This document shows, in pieces, positions 48,066-55,892 of a DNA stretch of 64,000 bases (position 1 is its first letter; every line of letters starts with the position of its first letter). Position numbers and translations under genes: made by a program. The notes below the pieces were generated by a model. That model was given only the letters and a program-made list of their open reading frames with translations. It did not search any database and was not told where the DNA came from. The DNA is taken from positions 62,001 to 126,000 of the forward strand of contig CABYCY010000001.1 of assembly GCA_902517615.1 (NCBI GenBank), given 5' to 3'. The DNA is from an uncultured Pelagibacteraceae bacterium. Lineage in GTDB: Bacteria > Pseudomonadota > Alphaproteobacteria > Pelagibacterales > Pelagibacteraceae.

Positions 48066-48251
48066 TTAACTCTTGATATAGTAAATAATTATAAAACCTA
48101 TTAATGCAAAAATAAAACCACCAAATCTTAATTGACTGTCTTTAACAAATTCTAGTTTTTTTAACATATTTTTCATTTTTGATGGAAATAAGGCATACAA
48201 AACACCTTCAACAAACAAAAAAAGACCAAAAGCTATAACTAGCTCACGCAT
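48066..48251 (-). CDS. DUF2065 small membrane protein
   Basis: A 61-residue protein with two membrane segments: residues 5-20 and 42-59, separated by a polar loop (PSKMKNMLKKLEFVKDSQLRFGG). It matches DUF2065, found between hflC and degP in many proteobacteria. The function is unknown, but position suggests a role with the HflKC/FtsH complex. It is six bases after hflC. Confidence 0.88.
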   Translation of the reverse strand: MRELVIAFGLFLFVEGVLYALFPSKMKNMLKKLEFVKDSQLRFGGFIFALIGFIIIYYIKS

Positions 48252-48257
48252 TTAAAA

Positions 48258-49130
48258 TTATTGTTTGATTTCAGGTTTTATATTTCCAAAGAATTTAAAA
48301 AATTCACTATCAGGAGATAATATTAATGATGTTTCACCACCAATTAAAGCTTTTTCATAAGCCTGCATTGCTCTGTAGAAAGCAAAAAATTCTGGATCTT
48401 GACCAAAAGCATTAGCAAAGATTTTGTTTCTTGCACCATCACCTTCTCCTTTCATGATCTCACTTTCCTTTTGTGCGTCAGCTAAAATCACAGTTACTTC
48501 CTTGTCTGCAGTTGAAGTAATTGTAACTGCCATTTCGGCTCCTTTAGCTCTAAATTCTTTCGCTTCTCTCTCCCTTTCGGTTTGCATTCTTCTATAGATT
48601 GCATCACTATTCGCTTGTGGAAGATCTGCTCTTTTAATTCTTACATCAACAATATTAATTCCAAAATTTTGAGCTTCATTATTTACACCTTCTTTAATAA
48701 GTGACATCTGTTTAGATCTATCTTTTGATAATAATGTTTGTAACTCCTCTTGACCTAAAACGTTTCTTATTCTTGAATTTATAATTGTAGATAACCTTGA
48801 TCTTGCAACTCTTTCATTTCCTACAGAAATATAAAACTTAAGTGGATCAACTATTTGAAATCTTGCAAAAGCATCAACAATTAATCTTTTTTGATCAGAT
48901 GCAATAACCTCTTCTGGTGGAGCATCTAAATTTAAAATTCTTTTATCTAAATAAACAACGTTTTGAATAAATGGAATTTTAAAATTCAAACCAGGTTTCA
49001 TTATAATTCTTTTTGGATCACCAAATTGAAGTATAATTGCTTGATTTACTTCTTTAACTATAATTATTGATAAAAAAGCCACAACTCCAATTGCAACCAA
49101 TAAACCAGCTAATATTTTTCCAGCTTTCAT
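48258..49130 (-). CDS. hflC: Protease modulator HflC
   Basis: A 290-residue SPFH/prohibitin-family protein with one N-terminal membrane segment (residues ~5-26). The SPFH core contains LDAPPEEVIASDQKRLIVDAFARFQI and RADLPQANSDAIYRRMQTEREREAKEFRAKG. It forms the HflKC ring that surrounds the FtsH protease. It is one base from hflK. Confidence 0.95.
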   Translation of the reverse strand: MKAGKILAGLLVAIGVVAFLSIIIVKEVNQAIILQFGDPKRIIMKPGLNFKIPFIQNVVYLDKRILNLDAPPEEVIASDQKRLIVDAFARFQIVDPLKFYISVGNERVARSRLSTIINSRIRNVLGQEELQTLLSKDRSKQMSLIKEGVNNEAQNFGINIVDVRIKRADLPQANSDAIYRRMQTEREREAKEFRAKGAEMAVTITSTADKEVTVILADAQKESEIMKGEGDGARNKIFANAFGQDPEFFAFYRAMQAYEKALIGGETSLILSPDSEFFKFFGNIKPEIKQ

Positions 49131-49131
49131 C

Positions 49132-50232
49132 TTAATTTGTCGCTTTCTTTTTTAGCTCAGGTAAAGGTAAGTATGGAACCACTCCTGAACCTGCATTTTT
49201 TTCAATAATTACTTTGTCTATATCTGCTAAAACTTTTTCCATAGTCTCTAGGTACATTCTTTCTTGAGTTACTACTTTTGCATTTTTATATTCGTTATAA
49301 ATTGATAAAAATCTGCTAGCTTCACCTTCAGCTTTTGCTACAACCTCTTTTTTGTAAGCTTCAGCAGCTTGTAAAATTTTTTGTGCTTCCCCCCTTGCTC
49401 TTGGTATCACATCATTTGCATAAGCTTCTGCTTCATTTTTGGATCTTTCCATATCAGCTCTTGCAGCTTGAACATCTCTAAACGCATCAATCACCTGATC
49501 AGGTGGGTCAGCTTTTTGAGTTTGTACTTGAGTAATTTGAATTCCACTTTCATAGTCATCTAAAATGCTCTGAATAATTTCTTGAGTTTCAACCTCAATT
49601 TTTGATCTTCCTTCAGTTAAAATTGGTTGAATATCACTTTTAGCAATTACTTCTCTCATTGCAGTTTCAGCAGCTGCTTTGACCGTTCCTTCGGGGTCTT
49701 GAATTTTGAATAAAAAATTCCCAGCATCTTTAATCACCCAAAATACTGAAAAATCTATATTTACAATATTTTCATCTCCAGTTAGCATTAAACTCTCTTG
49801 AGGAACGTCTGCAACACCCCCACCTGTTGAGAAGCCGCTATCTCTCTCCGATCTAAATCCTATATCCATTCTATTAACTTTTGTAACTTTTGGTGTTTGA
49901 ACTGTCTCTACAGGAAAAGGTATATGATAATTTAAACCAGGTTGTGTAGTATTTACAAATTTACCAAATCTTAAAACAACACCTTGTTCATCGGGTAGAA
50001 CTCTGTAAAGTCCGCTAGCTAGCCAAACAAAAGCTAAAACTAATAAAATTAAACTTATTGATTTTCCACCTGAAGATTTACCACCAGGTAAAAATTTTTT
50101 TATTTTATCTTGAATTTCCTTTATAATTTCGTCAATATTTGGTGGTGTAGGACCTCTTCCTGATCCATTTCCACTTCCACCTGGAGGTGACCCCCATGGG
50201 CTGCTACCCTTGCCTCTGAAATCGTCTGACAT
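49132..50232 (-). CDS. hflK: Protease modulator HflK
   Basis: A 366-residue SPFH protein with the Gly/Pro/Ser-rich HflK N terminus (residues 1-30: SPWGSPPGGSG) and a membrane segment (residues ~58-77). The SPFH domain shows LPDEQGVVLRFGKFVNTTQPGLNYHIPFPVE and VQTQKADPPDQVIDAFRDV. With HflC it modulates FtsH. It heads the - strand operon and diverges from mrp, with a 51-base shared spacer. Confidence 0.95.
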   Translation of the reverse strand: MSDDFRGKGSSPWGSPPGGSGNGSGRGPTPPNIDEIIKEIQDKIKKFLPGGKSSGGKSISLILLVLAFVWLASGLYRVLPDEQGVVLRFGKFVNTTQPGLNYHIPFPVETVQTPKVTKVNRMDIGFRSERDSGFSTGGGVADVPQESLMLTGDENIVNIDFSVFWVIKDAGNFLFKIQDPEGTVKAAAETAMREVIAKSDIQPILTEGRSKIEVETQEIIQSILDDYESGIQITQVQTQKADPPDQVIDAFRDVQAARADMERSKNEAEAYANDVIPRARGEAQKILQAAEAYKKEVVAKAEGEASRFLSIYNEYKNAKVVTQERMYLETMEKVLADIDKVIIEKNAGSGVVPYLPLPELKKKATN

Positions 50233-50283
50233 ATGGTGACTTATATAGTGTCTTTATTATAAAAAACAAGTAATGATAGTTTT

Positions 50284-51108
50284 ATGACAGAGAAAAAACC
50301 TGAACTTAGTGCCGCAATGAAAAGGGGACAAGAACCTAAAAAATTCACTAAAAATCCAATTTTAGGAACAAAATTTACAATTGCCATATCAAGCGCTAAG
50401 GGTGGAGTTGGAAAATCTACGTTCGCAACAAATCTAGCTTTAGCTCTTAATAAAATTGGTTGCAAAGTTGGTTTGCTTGATGCTGACATTTATGGTCCTT
50501 CAATTCCAAAAATGTTTAACATTCATGAAAAGCCAAAAAGTGATGGGCAAAAGTTAGATCCAATTATTAAATATGATATTCAATGTATGTCCATTGGTTT
50601 TTTAACTGATCAACAAACGCCAATGATTTGGCGTGGTCCAATGGTAACAAGTGCAATCAAAACTTTTACTCAAAAAGTGAACTGGAAAGACTTAGATTTT
50701 ATTATTGTTGATATGCCGCCAGGGACGGGTGATACTCAATTAACATTTTCACAAGAAATTAAAATGGATGGTGCAATAATAGTTTCTACACCGCAAGAAG
50801 TTGCTCTTTTAGATGTGAAAAGAGGAATTAGAATGTTTGATAAGCTTGGAGTAAAAATCTTAGGTTTGGTGGATAATATGAGTTTTTTTACTGGAGACGA
50901 TGGTAAAAAATATAAAATTTTTGGTGAGGGAGGTGTTAAAAAAACAGCTGAAGAATTTCAAAAAAAATTTTTAGGAGAAATACCAATCAATCCTGAAGTT
51001 GGTAAAAGTAGTGATGAGGGATTACCTTTAGTTGAAGCAAACCCTGAACACGAGATTTCAAAAATATATTTAGATTTTGCAAATACAATTAAATCAACTT
51101 ATCTTTAA
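50284..51108 (+). CDS. mrp: Mrp/ApbC-type P-loop ATPase (Fe-S carrier family)
   Basis: A 274-residue MinD-type ATPase. The deviant Walker A is [11 protein letters not shown] (residues ~36-46), followed by [15 protein letters not shown] and [12 protein letters not shown]. Mrp proteins carry Fe-S clusters to target enzymes. Here the N-terminal MIP18/DUF59 domain is replaced by ~30 basic residues. The CPxC motif normally after ENMS-x-F is absent: the segment reads [20 protein letters not shown], and no cysteine is found in the C-terminal half. It overlaps the convergent thyX by 20 bases. Confidence 0.9.
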   Translation: MTEKKPELSAAMKRGQEPKKFTKNPILGTKFTIAISSAKGGVGKSTFATNLALALNKIGCKVGLLDADIYGPSIPKMFNIHEKPKSDGQKLDPIIKYDIQCMSIGFLTDQQTPMIWRGPMVTSAIKTFTQKVNWKDLDFIIVDMPPGTGDTQLTFSQEIKMDGAIIVSTPQEVALLDVKRGIRMFDKLGVKILGLVDNMSFFTGDDGKKYKIFGEGGVKKTAEEFQKKFLGEIPINPEVGKSSDEGLPLVEANPEHEISKIYLDFANTIKSTYL

Positions 51109-52036
51109 GATCAAAAGCAGTCATTAACTCGTTCCACTCTCTTTTCGAGAGGCCTGAACTTTCAACATCAACATTTTCACCTTTGATTAGATTTTGAATA
51201 ATTAATTTTCCTTTAGCGGAAACTTCTGTACCTCCAACTCTATAATCCATAAACGCATCATAAGTAATTGGAACCCATTTCTTTACAGTATCAAGCATTA
51301 TATCGGCATAAACTCTTATTTCATATTGAGCGTGACTATCAGCTCTAAGTCTTAAAAAATTCATTAAATTTAATAAATCAGTTTTCCAGTACCATTGTGT
51401 ATATGTATTTAAAGTTAAATTCATTCTTGCTAATTCTCTAGCTAGTCCTTTTTTATTCTCATCAATTGTTGAGCCATCAAATCTTTCATTTAACATGGTC
51501 TCATAATTGTCATAAGTTCTTTCAGCGTCACTTTTTAAAAGTTCTAAAACTTCCTCAGCTTGTTTGCCTTCTAAAACATCCCCTCTTCCTTGTCTGTTAC
51601 TAATTGATTGAGCAGCTAAGTTTTCTTTTAAAGGTAAATAGAATTCTTTATCTAAAATTGAGTATCTTGCAGAGTATTCATTAACATTTGCAGTTCTATG
51701 TCTTATCCACTGTCTTGCTATAAAAATTGGAAGCTTGATGTGATATTTTATTTCACACATTTCAAATGGAGTGCTATGCCAATGTCTCATTAAATATTTA
51801 ATTAAACCTTTATCGGTTGAAACTTGTTTTGTTCCTTTTCCGTATGAAACTCTTGCTGATTGAACTATAGATGTATCATCTCCCATATAATCAACCACTC
51901 TAACAAAACCGTGATCTAAAGCTGGAATTGCTTCATATAGAATGTTTTCAAGCTCAGGAGCGGTAACTCTTTTAGTTTGATTTCTTTGAGATTGTTGATT
52001 TTTTATTTCTTCTGATTGTTCTTTAGTTAATTTCAT
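51089..52036 (-). CDS. thyX: FAD-dependent thymidylate synthase
   Basis: A 315-residue ThyX. The signature R-H-R-x7-E-x-S-x-R ([15 protein letters not shown]) is at residues 112-126. The N-terminal [15 protein letters not shown] and C-terminal [20 protein letters not shown] helices are typical. It makes dTMP from dUMP with FAD and folate. The ATG at 52036 is the start; the longer frame (to 52159) is antisense to the tmRNA gene and is not coding. Confidence 0.95.
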   Translation of the reverse strand: MKLTKEQSEEIKNQQSQRNQTKRVTAPELENILYEAIPALDHGFVRVVDYMGDDTSIVQSARVSYGKGTKQVSTDKGLIKYLMRHWHSTPFEMCEIKYHIKLPIFIARQWIRHRTANVNEYSARYSILDKEFYLPLKENLAAQSISNRQGRGDVLEGKQAEEVLELLKSDAERTYDNYETMLNERFDGSTIDENKKGLARELARMNLTLNTYTQWYWKTDLLNLMNFLRLRADSHAQYEIRVYADIMLDTVKKWVPITYDAFMDYRVGGTEVSAKGKLIIQNLIKGENVDVESSGLSKREWNELMTAFDLKDKLI

Positions 52037-52044
52037 GATTGTTA

Positions 52045-52072
52045 TTGAATCTGTTATATTTCCTTTTATATT
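52045..52072 (+). promoter_or_regulatory. Probable promoter of the tmRNA gene
   Basis: TTGAAT (52045-52050) and TATATT (52067-52072) are 16 bases apart. The -10 end is about seven bases before the GTTGG hairpin at 52079 where the tmRNA precursor appears to begin. The spacing and its position before a stable RNA gene make it the best promoter candidate in the window. Confidence 0.55.
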
Positions 52073-52078
52073 AATAAT

Positions 52079-52340
52079 GTTGGTTTTCCAACTACGACGA
52101 TAAACGAATTTCGTAATAACCATTGCGGACGTGGGGGCAGTACCCACCACCTCCACCATTGCAACTTATGGGGGTGAACTAGATTCGACGGGTGACTAAA
52201 GGCTATTCTTTCGTTCGGGATTGTTCCACCGTAACGGGCTAATTTATAATTGCTAACGAAAGTTACGCACTTGCTGCATAATTAACTCTGTTAATTAAGC
52301 AAACGGGGTCCGGGGCACCTGGCAACAGAACGCCCCTAAA
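52079..52340 (+). ncRNA. ssrA: Two-piece (circularly permuted) tmRNA
   Basis: The gene has the permuted alphaproteobacterial order. The acceptor piece comes first, with hairpin GTTGG-TTTT-CCAAC (52079-52092), pseudoknot-like TACGA...TCGTA (52093-52115), a T-arm GTGGG/CCCAC (52131-52147) and CACCTCC-ACCA (52148-52158). An 11-base internal spacer follows (52159-52169). The coding piece then starts GGGGGTG (52170), which pairs with CACCTCC and includes a G-U third pair, the alanyl-tRNA synthetase identity element. TAGATTCGACGGG is the tmRNA 5' hallmark. The tag frame is 52252-52281. A stem (TTAATTA) after the stop and a GGGGC...GCCCC helix end the RNA near 52340; both outer ends are approximate. 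It rescues stalled ribosomes with SmpB. Confidence 0.93.
52252..52281 (+). other. tmRNA proteolysis-tag reading frame
   Basis: The resume codon GCT is followed by eight sense codons and TAA and encodes ANESYALAA. With the non-templated alanine the tag is AANESYALAA. The ALAA end is the usual degradation signal recognised by ClpXP/ClpAP. Confidence 0.9.
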
Positions 52341-52466
52341 AACAATTACACTTTTATTTTCAATAATAATTTTTTTAAAACTTTAACGAAAAACAAAAAA
52401 GTTTAAATCGTAAAATCTCAATATACAGAGTATATATGTGCACAATAATATTCAAAAATAACAAAA

Positions 52467-53822
52467 ATGTTTAAAAAAATTGAGATTTGGATAGTTGGTC
52501 TTATAGTATTATTCTTTATTTTATTAATATTATTAATATCTGGTATATTAAGAGATGCCTACTTAAATAAAAATAAAACTCCTGAGTTTTTGAGAAACAG
52601 TTTTGTAACAATAGCAGAAATTCCAAAAAATGTTTATGTTATAATTAGACATATTACAGGTGATGATATCAATGCAATATCCAAATTACAAAAACACAAA
52701 AATAAAAAAAGATTTGAACAGTTTATAGAGAATAAAAGAAATGCTCTTTTAGTATTGCCTCGATACGAACATAGTTTAAATAGGTCAGTTGTTGATATTG
52801 TAGATTTAAATAATTTTGAAGTCATACACACATACTCACATGATATAGATGAAATGAATGATCGAGTAACAAATACTGAAGAATTTTCAAGAATTAAAAT
52901 TGATGATGCTAAAATTAGATTTGAATATCTTCATCCTTTAATATTAAGTGATGGATCATTAATAAGTGATAGTGGTTACTCTGTAGAGTTTAAAATTGAT
53001 TTTTGTTCGAATTTAAAATGGATAAATGATGAAGAAATATTTCATCATAGTAAGATGTTAGATCATGAAGGAAATATTTGGGTAGCAGGACAAATGAACC
53101 CTAGATCTAAATATGTTGAAAAATTTGCAATTAAAGGTTTTAAAGATGATTCAATTATTAAAATAAATACTGAAGGCAAAATACTTTTTAATAAAAGTGT
53201 AACTGAAATAATAATTGAAAATGATATTGTGCCTAATAACTTTACATTAAATACATCAATGTCAAGTAATTTAGATCCCATACATCTAAATGACATTGAA
53301 CCTGCTTTAAGTGATACAGAATATTGGAAACAAGGAGATGTGTTTATGTCTATAAGAAATCAATCTGCAATTATTCATTATCGACCTAGTACTAATAAAG
53401 TAGTCAATTACATAACTGGTCCTTTTGCTCATCAACATGATGTTGATTTCATTTCAGATAAAGAGATTTCAATTTTTAATAACAACAATTTTTTTGTTAA
53501 TAATGAATACTCACAAGTTATAATTTATAATTTTGAGACAAAGACATTTAGAAAGTTATTTAACGATCAATTGCAAAAAGAAAAGTTTAAAACAGAAGAT
53601 CAAGGTCTTTCTCATATTTTTAAAGATGGATCATTATTGGTTGAAGAACAAAATCATGGAAGAATAATATTATTTAATAATGAAGGTAAAAAAGAATGGG
53701 AGTTTGTAAATAAAGATAAAAATGGAGATATTGCTTATCTTTGGTGGAGTAGAATAATTGAAGACGAATTATTTATTGAAAAATTTAAATCACTAATTAA
53801 AAGTAAAAGATGTTTAAATTAA
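52467..53822 (+). CDS. Membrane-anchored arylsulfotransferase (ASST)-like protein
   Basis: A 451-residue protein with one N-terminal membrane anchor (residues ~7-28) and a beta-propeller-like body. Motifs of the arylsulfotransferase family (PF05935/PF14269) are visible in order: a HHSKMLDHEGNIWVAG blade (residue ~192), DPIHLNDIEPAL (~271), VFMSIRNQSAIIHY (~292), and GPFAHQHDVDFI (~315) with IFNNN. These correspond to ASST histidine/arginine active-site segments. ASST enzymes transfer sulfate between phenolic groups, but many relatives have other roles. It begins an accessory + strand block directly after the tmRNA. It overlaps the next small gene by 13 bases. Confidence 0.75.
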   Translation: MFKKIEIWIVGLIVLFFILLILLISGILRDAYLNKNKTPEFLRNSFVTIAEIPKNVYVIIRHITGDDINAISKLQKHKNKKRFEQFIENKRNALLVLPRYEHSLNRSVVDIVDLNNFEVIHTYSHDIDEMNDRVTNTEEFSRIKIDDAKIRFEYLHPLILSDGSLISDSGYSVEFKIDFCSNLKWINDEEIFHHSKMLDHEGNIWVAGQMNPRSKYVEKFAIKGFKDDSIIKINTEGKILFNKSVTEIIIENDIVPNNFTLNTSMSSNLDPIHLNDIEPALSDTEYWKQGDVFMSIRNQSAIIHYRPSTNKVVNYITGPFAHQHDVDFISDKEISIFNNNNFFVNNEYSQVIIYNFETKTFRKLFNDQLQKEKFKTEDQGLSHIFKDGSLLVEEQNHGRIILFNNEGKKEWEFVNKDKNGDIAYLWWSRIIEDELFIEKFKSLIKSKRCLN

Positions 53823-54028
53823 TTTCTAGTTCAATTATTTTTTGTTTAATTACCACATCCTCATTTGCTTATTTGGGACCGGGCGTTGGAGGTGGTGTTA
53901 TTGTAGCAACAATCGGAATAATTGTTGCAATTTTTGCAGCATTTTTTGGTTTGATATGGTTTCCGATAAAGAGATTGCTTAAAAAAAGAAAAGAAAAAAA
54001 AATTCAACAACAAAATAAAGTTGATTAA
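53810..54028 (+). CDS. Small membrane protein with YLGPGxGGG motif
   Basis: A 72-residue protein with a signal-peptide-like N terminus (residues ~1-20, ending SFA). YLGPGVGGGVIVATIGIIVAIFAAFFGLIW then forms one membrane helix, and the tail is strongly basic (KRLLKKRKEKK). Short proteins with this Y-x-G/D-P-G-x-G motif are familiar beside envelope sulfo- and glyco-modification genes; the function is not known. It overlaps the ASST-like gene by 13 bases and the next gene by eight. Confidence 0.72.
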   Translation: MFKLISSSIIFCLITTSSFAYLGPGVGGGVIVATIGIIVAIFAAFFGLIWFPIKRLLKKRKEKKIQQQNKVD

Positions 54029-54386
54029 TCACATATTATTAGTTTGTTCTTCAATACTTATCTATGAGTTTATCAGATATATTAGATTTATTGATATTTT
54101 AAAATCTAACTTAAAAATTTATCAAAAAATACTAAAGTTATTTAAATATAAAAATATATCTGATTTTAGAAAAGAAAAATTAATATTTAATTATTCAAAA
54201 TCATTATTCATAGTTTCAATAAGGATAATTGCTATTCTTATCTCAATTATCATTTTGTTATTAATTCTAAATATACTATCTAATTCATATTTAAATTTAA
54301 TCATATCCATTTTAGGTATTATTGAATTGAGTATAGTCGTTATGATTTATCATTTAATGCGAAGAAAGTATGATGAAAAACTATAG
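54021..54386 (+). CDS. Small membrane protein of unknown function
   Basis: A 121-residue protein with a TTG start. It has one hydrophobic N-terminal segment and two membrane segments near residues 63-110, joined by a basic helix (KIYQKILKLFKYKNISDFRKEK). No family is recognised. It overlaps the YLGPG protein gene by eight bases and the sulfotransferase gene by 17 bases. That makes the four genes one translationally linked unit. Confidence 0.65.
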   Translation: MINHILLVCSSILIYEFIRYIRFIDILKSNLKIYQKILKLFKYKNISDFRKEKLIFNYSKSLFIVSIRIIAILISIIILLLILNILSNSYLNLIISILGIIELSIVVMIYHLMRRKYDEKL

Positions 54387-55332
54387 CACTATTCAAAAGT
54401 TTTTACATGACTTTGTGTTAAATAAAAAGTTTATCAATAAATCTTTGTTTGAACTTGAAAAAATCATTTATCTAAAAAATAAAGATATAAAAAATCAATC
54501 ACATATTTTTATCACTGGTCTTCCAAGATCTGGAACAACTAGTATTCTAAATTTTTTATTTTCGTCAGGTGAATATACTTCTTTGACATATAGAAATATG
54601 CCATTTGTGCTCTCACCTAATTTCTCAAAATTATTTAATAAAAAAAACACTCCTCAAAAAGAAAGGGTACATGGTGATGGTATTACTTATGATATCAATA
54701 GTCCAGAGGCATTTGATGAGGTTTTTTTTAATAATGATGAAGAATTTGTAGAAAATGAATTATTAAATTATCTTCAATTAATACTACTATCTGAAAGTAA
54801 AGTTAAATATTTGAGTAAAAATAATCTAAGTTATAAAAGAATAGATTTAATTCAATCAATACTGCCCAACTCTATATTTCTAATCCCTATTAGAGAACCA
54901 TTGCAACACGCATATTCACTACTAAGTCAACATATCCATTTTAATCAATTACAAAAGGAAGATGATTTTATCAGACGATATATGAATTATCTTGGTCACA
55001 ATGAATTTGGTTTAAATCATAAACCATGGAACAAACCAGTTAATTTTTATGATTTAAATAAAATAGATTATTGGTTGGAACAATGGTTTTTATTTTATAA
55101 GAATATTTATAACAAATATAAATCTTATATAAATTGTTATTTTGTCATATATGAAGAATTAACGAACCTTAATTATATAAAAACATTATTAGAAAAAATT
55201 AATTTTAATGAAGCTGAAAGTATAGATTTAAATTATTTTAAGAACTCTAATAAACAAGAGATAAATATTGATTTTTCTAATAACATGTATGAAAACGCAA
55301 ATAATATTTATAGCAATTTTAAAAATATATAA
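54370..55332 (+). CDS. Sulfotransferase-family protein
   Basis: A 320-residue cytoplasmic enzyme of the P-loop sulfotransferase fold. The PAPS 5'-phosphosulfate loop is TGLPRSGTTS (residues ~49-58). The 3'-phosphate-binding strand and serine are in LIPIREPLQHAYSLLSQ (~177), and a mid-protein catalytic helix (ALSLTYRNMPF type, 67-77) is present. The acceptor may be a sugar or lipid on the cell surface. ATG at 54370 or 54373 are both possible. It follows the ASST-like gene cluster, so the island encodes two unrelated sulfate-moving enzymes. Confidence 0.82.
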   Translation: MMKNYSTIQKFLHDFVLNKKFINKSLFELEKIIYLKNKDIKNQSHIFITGLPRSGTTSILNFLFSSGEYTSLTYRNMPFVLSPNFSKLFNKKNTPQKERVHGDGITYDINSPEAFDEVFFNNDEEFVENELLNYLQLILLSESKVKYLSKNNLSYKRIDLIQSILPNSIFLIPIREPLQHAYSLLSQHIHFNQLQKEDDFIRRYMNYLGHNEFGLNHKPWNKPVNFYDLNKIDYWLEQWFLFYKNIYNKYKSYINCYFVIYEELTNLNYIKTLLEKINFNEAESIDLNYFKNSNKQEINIDFSNNMYENANNIYSNFKNI

Positions 55333-55384
55333 AAAATATTTAATATACTCGGAAGCTAAATTAACAGATGTTGTAGTGTGAGAA

Positions 55385-55846
55385 TTAATCTAACTTTCTC
55401 AATAATTTTGCAGGATTACCAGCGTACACACCTTTAATTTTACAGTCGCGCGTAACAACACTTCCCGCCCCTATAACACAACCTGATACTATATTTACTG
55501 GTAAAATAGTAGAATTACTCCCAATTAAAACATTGTCTCCAATAATGGTTGAAAACCAATTCTCTAAACTACCTCCTAATTTTCCATTTTTGAACAAGTC
55601 ATTCGTAAACATTACCCCATGAGCAATAAAACAATTTTCACCAATAGAAACTAATTCACAAACAAATGAGTGACTAGATATTCTTGTATTGTTTCCAATA
55701 GTTGCACCTTTTGTTATTTCCACAAAAGGACCTACGAACACATTGTTTCCCAAATTGCATTCATAAAGATTTACTGGCTCAACTACCTTGCAGTCTTTTC
55801 CAAAATTAACATCTTTAATTTGACTTTTTTTAATAATGGGTTTCAT
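55385..55846 (-). CDS. Hexapeptide-repeat acyltransferase (left-handed beta-helix)
   Basis: A 153-residue acyltransferase built of I/V/L-G-x-x-x-x repeats (IGNNTRI, IGENCFI, IGDNVLI, VIGAGS). The catalytic-type histidine region is ISSHSFVCE. The C-terminal GVYAGNPAKLLRKL motif is typical of sugar O- or N-acetyltransferases such as WbpD/DapH relatives. It probably acetylates a sugar nucleotide or polysaccharide. It is convergent with the sulfotransferase and closes the accessory block before ppdK. Confidence 0.86.
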   Translation of the reverse strand: MKPIIKKSQIKDVNFGKDCKVVEPVNLYECNLGNNVFVGPFVEITKGATIGNNTRISSHSFVCELVSIGENCFIAHGVMFTNDLFKNGKLGGSLENWFSTIIGDNVLIGSNSTILPVNIVSGCVIGAGSVVTRDCKIKGVYAGNPAKLLRKLD

Positions 55847-55892
55847 TCAATAATTATTTACAACATAAAAAACAAAAAAAAACAATATTAGT

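Noticed and set aside
52037..52159. N-terminal extension of ThyX (about 41 residues)
   Set aside because: The stretch is antisense to the tmRNA acceptor piece and does not resemble ThyX; the family N terminus begins at 52036.
52341..52466. Terminator or extra gene between tmRNA and the ASST-like gene
   Set aside because: Only a weak AAACTTT/AAAGTTT pairing and AT-rich sequence are visible; no ORF or strong hairpin.
55333..55384. Possible direct repeat of the tmRNA 3' end marking an insertion site
   Set aside because: No copy of the bases around 52300-52340 is seen at the far side of the accessory block, and no integrase gene is present.
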